Below are positions 15,276 through 19,603 of a stretch of DNA of 19,603 nucleotides, one piece after another; position 1 is the stretch's first letter, and the number at the start of each line of letters is the position of its first letter. The notes under the pieces were generated by a model. It was given only the letters and a program-made list of their open reading frames with translations. It made no database searches and had not been told where the DNA came from. Source of the DNA: an uncultured Clostridia bacterium (GTDB lineage: Bacteria > Bacillota > Clostridia > Oscillospirales > Acutalibacteraceae); contig CALAQQ010000054.1 of NCBI GenBank assembly GCA_937888485.1, positions 1-19,603 of the forward strand, given 5' to 3'. Both the position numbers and the translations under genes were made by a program.

Positions 15276-16133
15276 ATGGTTATAAAACTGAGCAGAACAA
15301 TATTGATTATACCGGCGGTTTTGCTGATTCTGATATGTACCGCCGTTAATGTGCTGCCCGTTTCGTTAACTCTTGACGAAAACGAAAGAAAGCTGCCTGT
15401 TGTTATGTATCATCAGCTGACGAAGAACCCCGCAATATCGGGGAAATATGTTCTGACAGTTGAGAGCTTCGAAAAGGATTTGCAGCTTCTCAAATCAAAG
15501 GGATATCAATCAGTTACGGTTAAACAGCTTATTGATTTTTCGCAAGGGGAGGGGGATATCCCCCAAAAAGCGATACTCATAACCTTTGATGACGGTCAGG
15601 AAACTCTTTATGAATATGCCATGCCGTTACTTCAAAAATACGGCTTTACGGCGGTCGGTTTTGTTGTCGGTGCACTTGCCGATTATTACACCGAAATCAA
15701 TGACCATAATCTTAATTATTCTTATCTCAATTGGCAACAAATAAAAGAAATATCCGACGGCAATACAATTGAAATTGAAAGCCATTCTTTTGATTTGCAC
15801 AAGAATACAGGCGGTCGTTCGGGCATAAAAAAGAAAAAAGGAGAAACATTTGAAGCATACCGTGAATTTTTATGCTCCGATGTGTCAAAAATGAAAACAG
15901 CGATGATAAATAATACGGGCAAAAACCCGACCGCCTTTGCATTTCCTTTCGGCAGTTTCAGCCCCGAAAGTACACAAATATTGAGGGAATGCGGTTTTAA
16001 AATGACTCTTACCTGCGAGGAAAGAGTCAACATAATAAAAAAAGCCGAACCCGAATCAATTATCGGGCTCGGCAGATATAACAGACCTGAGGGTATAAGC
16101 TCAGAGAGCTTCTTTGAAAAAATGGGAATTTAA
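15276..16133 (+). CDS. Membrane-anchored polysaccharide deacetylase
   Basis: A 285-aa NodB-type carbohydrate esterase family 4 protein, expected to remove acetyl groups from cell-wall or extracellular glycans outside the membrane. One hydrophobic segment (about 8-30) acts as signal anchor. Catalytic motifs are TFDDG (103-107, with D105 and D106), the metal pair H160 and H165 in SHSFDLH, and FAFPFG (211-216), a variant of the usual FAYPYG. ATG 15276 has GAGGTG 6 bases before it; a GTG three codons upstream overlaps that ribosome binding site and is rejected. The last codon overlaps the convergent aminotransferase stop by four bases. No operon partner is present. Confidence 0.88.
   Translation: MVIKLSRTILIIPAVLLILICTAVNVLPVSLTLDENERKLPVVMYHQLTKNPAISGKYVLTVESFEKDLQLLKSKGYQSVTVKQLIDFSQGEGDIPQKAILITFDDGQETLYEYAMPLLQKYGFTAVGFVVGALADYYTEINDHNLNYSYLNWQQIKEISDGNTIEIESHSFDLHKNTGGRSGIKKKKGETFEAYREFLCSDVSKMKTAMINNTGKNPTAFAFPFGSFSPESTQILRECGFKMTLTCEERVNIIKKAEPESIIGLGRYNRPEGISSESFFEKMGI
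16037..16073 (-). terminator. Terminator for the aspartate aminotransferase gene, lying inside the deacetylase coding region
   Basis: Read on the minus strand, GCCGAGCCCGA pairs with TCGGGTTCGGC (two five-bp arms round one mismatch, 8-base loop), followed immediately by seven Ts and ATTATG. It begins 57 bases after the aminotransferase stop at 16130 and falls within the last 32 codons of the opposite-strand deacetylase gene. Confidence 0.75.
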
Positions 16134-17395
16134 CCGAGAATCTTTTCAATTGCGGAAATTTCAACGCAGAGACAAAGAATCTCAACCGCCTTGCAGAGTT
16201 CGTCCCTTGACGGGAAGGTGGGGGCAATGCGGATATTTTTATCTTCGGGGTCTTTACCGTAGGGGAAGGTTGCGCCTGCGCCTGTGAGAGTAACGCCTGC
16301 TTCCTTGCAGAGAGCAACCGTTCTTTTTGCACAGCCTTCATAAACATCAAGGCTGATAAAGTAACCGCCGTTGGGATTTGTCCAGGAAGCAATGCCCTTG
16401 CCTGCAAGATTCTTTTCAAATGCATCAAGAACAGCATCAAACTTGGGCTTGAGAATAGCGGCATGCTTATCCATATGAGCTTCAACGCCTGCTCTGTCCT
16501 TAAGATAATTAACGTGACGAAGCTGATTTATTTTATCGTAACCGATTGTCTGGATTGTCATTCTGCTCTTGACTGCTTTGATATTAGCATATGAAGCGGC
16601 AAGAACTGAAATACCTGCGCCGGGGAAGGTTACCTTTGATGTTGAAGTAACTTCAATGAAATAATCCTCGTTGCCTGTTTCTTTGCAAGCTTCAAATATG
16701 TTGAGAAGCTTGTCGTGAGTATCGTTTACGTGATGAATGCAGTATGCGTTGTCCCAGATAACTCTGAAATCCTTTGCGGCAGGCTTGAGAGATGCGAAAC
16801 GGCGGACTGTTTCATCGGAATAGGTTGTTCCCGAGGGATTTGAATACATGGGAACGCAGATGATACCCTTGACTTTTTCATCCTTGATGAGTTCATCAAT
16901 CATATCCATGTCGGGACCGTTTTCGTTTGTGGGGATATTGACCATTTCAATTCCGAAGTGCTCGAGAATTGAGAAATGTCTGTCATAACCGGGAACGGGG
17001 CAGAGGAACTTGATTCCTTTCTGAGCCGCCCAGGGTTCTGCACCTGCACCGAAAATCATGCACTGTGCAATATAGTCATACATAATGGTAAGGCTTGCAT
17101 TACCGAAAACGATAAGATTTTCGGGAGCAACGTCAAGAATTTCCGAGAAAAGCTTCTTGCATTCGGGAATACCGTCAAGAATGCCGTAGTTACGAACGTC
17201 GAAGCCGTTTGATGCTTTGTAATTTCCGAGAAGTGCGGGATCAAGCATATCGTTAGTTATTTCAAGCTGGTCTGCACCGGGTTTGCCTCTTGACATATCA
17301 AGTGCAAGACCCATTGACTTATATTCGTTATATTTTTCCGTGAGAGCTGAAAGTCTTTCCTGAAGCTGTTCACGGGATAAACTCTGAATGTTCAT
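16130..17395 (-). CDS. Aspartate aminotransferase, subgroup Ic type
   Basis: A 421-aa PLP-dependent aminotransferase of the fold-type I family usually annotated as putative aminotransferase and placed in the Ic aspartate aminotransferase subgroup (AspT-like). Markers are SRGKPG (35-40), YGILDGIPECK (70-80), VFGNASLTIM (96-105), VPMYSNPSGT (181-190), WDNAY with D215 and Y218, the PLP lysine K254 in TSTSKVTFPG, and the C-terminal R399 in KNIRIAPTFPS. It should interconvert aspartate and oxaloacetate with glutamate and 2-oxoglutarate. ATG 17395 has GGAGG 8 bases upstream; the longer frame is rejected. It is monocistronic, with its own promoter and terminator. Confidence 0.88.
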   Translation of the reverse strand: MNIQSLSREQLQERLSALTEKYNEYKSMGLALDMSRGKPGADQLEITNDMLDPALLGNYKASNGFDVRNYGILDGIPECKKLFSEILDVAPENLIVFGNASLTIMYDYIAQCMIFGAGAEPWAAQKGIKFLCPVPGYDRHFSILEHFGIEMVNIPTNENGPDMDMIDELIKDEKVKGIICVPMYSNPSGTTYSDETVRRFASLKPAAKDFRVIWDNAYCIHHVNDTHDKLLNIFEACKETGNEDYFIEVTSTSKVTFPGAGISVLAASYANIKAVKSRMTIQTIGYDKINQLRHVNYLKDRAGVEAHMDKHAAILKPKFDAVLDAFEKNLAGKGIASWTNPNGGYFISLDVYEGCAKRTVALCKEAGVTLTGAGATFPYGKDPEDKNIRIAPTFPSRDELCKAVEILCLCVEISAIEKILG

Positions 17396-17426
17396 TTCTA
17401 TAACCTCCGATGATAAAATCAAATCC

Positions 17427-17446
17427 TGTATATTCTATAATATACA
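17427..17446. promoter_or_regulatory. Perfect 20-base palindrome on the aminotransferase promoter
   Basis: TGTATATT-CTAT-AATATACA is an exact 8-4-8 inverted repeat covering the -10 box of the aspartate aminotransferase promoter. A second inverted repeat TTGCAAG-N14-CTTGCAA (17455-17482) includes the -35 box. Both are positioned to act as repressor sites; the cognate regulator is unknown. Confidence 0.5.
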
Positions 17447-17460
17447 CGGCGATTTTGCAA
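17432..17460 (-). promoter_or_regulatory. Sigma-A promoter of the aspartate aminotransferase gene
   Basis: On the minus strand TTGCAA (17460-17455), a 17-base spacer, and TAGAAT (17437-17432). Transcription would begin about 17425, about 30 bases before the ATG. Confidence 0.65.
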
Positions 17461-17552
17461 GTGTTATTTTCAAATCTTGCAAAAATTCGTAGATTTGCAC
17501 TACAAAACAGCGTTTTTTCGCATTTTTGTGATGTATTTATATGCAAAATGAT

Positions 17553-17579
17553 AACAGCAGATTTGCTCTGCTGTTTTTT
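17553..17579 (+). terminator. Orphan intrinsic terminator in a divergent intergenic region
   Basis: A perfect 9-bp stem AACAGCAGA / TCTGCTGTT with a 5-base loop and six Ts. It points along the plus strand, yet the nearest upstream plus gene ends at 16133 and the intervening gene is on the other strand. It lies before the decarboxylase promoter, so it does not serve that gene. The rest of the 17396-17692 gap holds two promoters and no convincing ORF. Confidence 0.8.
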
Positions 17580-17625
17580 GTTCTTTACGGTATGAAAAAA
17601 TTGTTGAAAAAGTTTGTAATTTTGC

Positions 17626-17654
17626 TTGAATTTTCATAAACAAAATGATAGAAT
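17626..17654 (+). promoter_or_regulatory. Sigma-A promoter of the decarboxylase beta/gamma operon
   Basis: TTGAAT (17626-17631), a 17-base spacer, and TAGAAT (17649-17654). Transcription would begin about 17661, about 32 bases before the ATG at 17693, with GGAAGG in the leader. Confidence 0.7.
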
Positions 17655-17692
17655 AACTCCGATTTGATTTTATGAAAGGAAGGATTTTCAAA

Positions 17693-18850
17693 ATGGATTT
17701 TATCATTGGCATCGCAACAGACATTTTTGGAAATTTACAGTTCATTGACCCCAAACAGGTCATCATGTGGGTAATCGGCGGATTGCTGATTTTTCTCGCA
17801 ATCAAAAAAGAAATGGAACCTACTCTTCTTCTTCCCATGGGCTTTGGCGCAATCCTCGTTAACCTGCCCATACCTCCCGTAGCGGAAGGCGAAGCAGCTT
17901 CAGGCGTAAGAGGCGTTATTGATTTCCTTTTTGAAATCGGTATCGACAGCCACGAGCTTTTTCCGCTTATCCTGTTCATCGGTATCGGCGCAATGATTGA
18001 CTTTGAGCCTGTTCTGACAAATCCGAAGCTTATGATTTTCGGTGCAGCAGCTCAGTTCGGTATTTTCTTTACTCTTTGCCTTTCATCAGTTTTCGGTTTC
18101 GAACTCAAGGATGCGGCTTCAATCGCAATCATCGGTGCGGCAGACGGCCCCACATCAATCTTCGTTGCAAATATGCTTAACTCAAACTATACGGCGGCTA
18201 TCATGGTTGCGGCATATTCATATATGGCTCTCGTTCCCATCGTTCAGCCTCCCATTATCAAGCTCTGCACAACAAAGAAAGAGCGTCTTATCCGTATGAA
18301 TTACACGGGCAAAAAGGTTTCAAAGCTTACAAAGATTCTCTTCCCCATCGTTGTAACAATCATCGTTGGTATGGTTGCACCCGATGCAACTGCACTTATC
18401 GGTTTCCTTATGTTTGGTAACCTTATCAGAGAATGCGGCGTTCTTAACTCGCTTTCAGAAACAGCGCAGAATGTTCTTGCAAACCTCATTACAATCTTCC
18501 TCGGCTTCACAATCGCATCAAAGATGGTTGCAGAGGATTTCCTCAAGCTTGATACAATCCTTATCATGATTCTTGGTCTTGTTGCATTCATCGTTGACAC
18601 CTTCGGCGGCATCATGATTGCAAAGCTCATGAACCTTTTCAGCAAGAAGAAGATTAACCCCATGATCGGTGCGGCAGGTATTTCTGCATTCCCCATGTCA
18701 GCAAGAGTTGTTCATAAGATGGGTCTTGCAGAGGATAATCAGAACTTCCTTCTCATGCATTCAATCGGCGTTAACGTTTCGGGTCAGGTTGCATCCGTTA
18801 TCGCAGGCGGTCTTATTCTCACGCTTGTCGGCGGCGCACTTGCTCAGTGA
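17693..18850 (+). CDS. Sodium-translocating decarboxylase beta subunit
   Basis: A 385-aa integral membrane subunit of the OadB/GcdB/MmdB family, which decarboxylates a carboxybiotin carrier and pumps sodium outward. Family motifs include GIGAMIDFEPVL (97-108), GAADGPTSIF (148-157, conserved D151) and NVSGQVASVIAGG (361-373) near the C terminus; about nine to eleven membrane segments are expected. ATG 17693, with GGAAGG upstream, begins the usual N terminus; a longer frame from 17672 overlaps that site. The 88-aa small subunit follows 15 bases later. Neither the carboxyltransferase alpha subunit nor the biotin carrier is in the window, so whether the acid is oxaloacetate, glutaconyl-CoA or methylmalonyl-CoA cannot be told. 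Confidence 0.92.
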   Translation: MDFIIGIATDIFGNLQFIDPKQVIMWVIGGLLIFLAIKKEMEPTLLLPMGFGAILVNLPIPPVAEGEAASGVRGVIDFLFEIGIDSHELFPLILFIGIGAMIDFEPVLTNPKLMIFGAAAQFGIFFTLCLSSVFGFELKDAASIAIIGAADGPTSIFVANMLNSNYTAAIMVAAYSYMALVPIVQPPIIKLCTTKKERLIRMNYTGKKVSKLTKILFPIVVTIIVGMVAPDATALIGFLMFGNLIRECGVLNSLSETAQNVLANLITIFLGFTIASKMVAEDFLKLDTILIMILGLVAFIVDTFGGIMIAKLMNLFSKKKINPMIGAAGISAFPMSARVVHKMGLAEDNQNFLLMHSIGVNVSGQVASVIAGGLILTLVGGALAQ

Positions 18851-18865
18851 TAGGAGGAATTTGAA

Positions 18866-19132
18866 ATGGAAACAACAACAATTATGGAAACAACTGCTCC
18901 CGTTGCTGAAGAAATCGTTCTTCTTGCAGAGGATGCCGTTGCAGAAGTTGAGGCAATATCAGAAGTTGCAGAAACAAGAGATTACTGGACTCCCGAAGGA
19001 CTTAAGGAGTCAGCACCTATTATGGGCAAGGGTATGCTCGGTATATTTATCGTTATGGGTATTGTTATCGGCTGCGTAAGCTTGCTCAACAATGTATCAG
19101 GTCCCAAGAAAAAGAAAGAAAAGAAGCAGTAA
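18866..19132 (+). CDS. Small membrane protein, probable gamma subunit of the sodium-pump decarboxylase
   Basis: An 88-aa protein with GGAGG 8 bases before its ATG and 15 bases after the beta subunit gene. Residues 1-37 are rich in Glu, Ala and Val; one membrane helix spans about 53-75 (GMLGIFIVMGIVIG); the end is a lysine-rich tail (KKKKEKKQ). The GMLGIFIVMG pattern resembles the membrane helix of OadG-type gamma chains, which tether the alpha subunit to beta. Most gamma chains put the helix at the N terminus and a Pro/Ala linker after it, whereas here the acidic part comes first. Assignment rests on this helix and on gene order. Confidence 0.65.
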   Translation: METTTIMETTAPVAEEIVLLAEDAVAEVEAISEVAETRDYWTPEGLKESAPIMGKGMLGIFIVMGIVIGCVSLLNNVSGPKKKKEKKQ

Positions 19133-19145
19133 TTATATAACAGAA

Positions 19146-19178
19146 AACGGCATCGGATTTCCGATGCCGTTATTTTTT
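19146..19178. terminator. Convergent terminator after the decarboxylase operon
   Basis: A perfect 11-bp stem AACGGCATCGG / CCGATGCCGTT with an ATTT loop, then ATTTTTT on the plus strand. In reverse it is followed by TTCTGTTA after the stem Ts, so it may also stop the convergent epimerase gene, whose stop codon overlaps the T run. Confidence 0.9.
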
Positions 19179-19603
19179 ATTTGCAGAATGTTTTTCTTAA
19201 ATATGCAACCGAAGCGGCGGCATCTGCATCGAGTTCTTCAACGCTTGCTCCACGGGACATATCGCGCCAGATTGAAATATCTTTGCCGACCTGACCGCCC
19301 ATCTGAACAAACGGCTCCATAACAACATAGCCGTCATAGTTGATATCACGCAGAGCCTTGCCGATTGTCTCCCAGTCCATTCTTCCGTTGGGATTGGGGC
19401 ATCTTCTGTTTGCTTCGCCGACGTGGAATGAGCCGAGATAACCTTTCGTGAGCTTTATTGCATCAACCATTGAATCTTCTTCAATGTTCATGTGGAAGGT
19501 GTCAAGCATGGCTTTTACATTGGGCTTGTCAACTGCCTTTACATAATCAACATCTTCATAGGCTTCGTTAATCATGTAGCCTTCAAATCTGTTGAGTGAC
19601 TCC
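19177..19603 (-). CDS. D-allulose/D-tagatose 3-epimerase family protein, C-terminal part
   Basis: The frame is open to the window edge and continues past it; about 141 C-terminal residues are visible, roughly half of the usual length of 280-300. It reads NRFEGYM at the start, then MLDTFHMNIEED, SFHVGEANRR, GYVVMEPFV and GGQVGKDISIWRD. These are the hallmark segments of the ketose 3-epimerase TIM barrels (xylose-isomerase-like), including metal ligands in the LDTFHMN aspartate and histidine, SFH histidine and the MEPF glutamate. The enzyme would epimerise a free ketohexose at C-3. The apparent ATG at 19575 is internal, because conserved residues precede it. Exact substrate is uncertain. Confidence 0.85.
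   Translation of the reverse strand, partial: ESLNRFEGYMINEAYEDVDYVKAVDKPNVKAMLDTFHMNIEEDSMVDAIKLTKGYLGSFHVGEANRRCPNPNGRMDWETIGKALRDINYDGYVVMEPFVQMGGQVGKDISIWRDMSRGASVEELDADAAASVAYLRKTFCK

Noticed and set aside
17396..17692. Riboswitch or T-box in the leader of the decarboxylase or aminotransferase gene
   Set aside because: The predicted leaders are only about 30 bases long, and I could not find conserved T-box or riboswitch motifs; the hairpin present lies outside both transcripts.

Overview
The window looks like chromosomal DNA of an anaerobic, low-to-moderate GC Gram-positive bacterium, most likely a gut-type member of the Clostridia (Oscillospiraceae-like). Supporting signs are strong GGAGG ribosome binding sites, classical sigma-A promoters with 16-17 base spacers, intrinsic terminators with U tails, a sodium-pump decarboxylase beta subunit, and an oxygen-sensitive type of ATP-driven dehydratase/reductase system. 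I see no tRNA, rRNA, CRISPR array, insertion sequence or phage gene. The species-level guess is inference.

Layout. (1) 1-2072, minus strand: a zinc-uptake operon read as Fur-family repressor (probably Zur), znuA, znuC, and the first codons of a probable znuB. (2) 2205-3395, plus: a secreted calcineurin-like phosphoesterase, divergent from the zinc operon, with back-to-back promoters and a candidate operator between them. (3) 11510-3430, minus: a long gene run of plsC, plsC, a 967-aa double-ATPase activase, a 424-aa dehydratase-type partner, a third plsC, then (after a hairpin) alaA and a TraX-family membrane protein. (4) 11695-13328, plus: nanE and a ROK sugar kinase, for amino sugar (sialic acid/ManNAc) use. 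(5) 13377-15125, minus: a Na/Pi cotransporter with a PhoU-like tail. (6) 15276-16133, plus: a membrane-anchored polysaccharide deacetylase, converging with a minus-strand type Ic aspartate aminotransferase (16130-17395). (7) 17693-19132, plus: the beta subunit of a sodium-translocating decarboxylase and a small gamma-like membrane subunit. (8) 19177-end, minus: the C-terminal part of a D-allulose/D-tagatose 3-epimerase family protein.

The most interesting region is 5459-11510. The activase/dehydratase pair has the architecture I associate with the anaerobic plasmalogen synthase operon plsA-plsR described in Clostridium perfringens. Here the pair is wrapped by three lysophosphatidate-type acyltransferases in one tightly spaced operon. 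This suggests a dedicated locus that makes phosphatidate lipids and reduces an ester to the vinyl ether of plasmalogens. The link to lipids rests on family recognition plus context.

Regulatory details worth attention are: a probable leaderless mRNA for nanE; a terminator for the aspartate aminotransferase embedded antisense in the coding end of the convergent deacetylase gene; a perfect 20-base palindrome on the aminotransferase -10 box; and an orphan terminator in a divergent intergenic region that may mark a small RNA.
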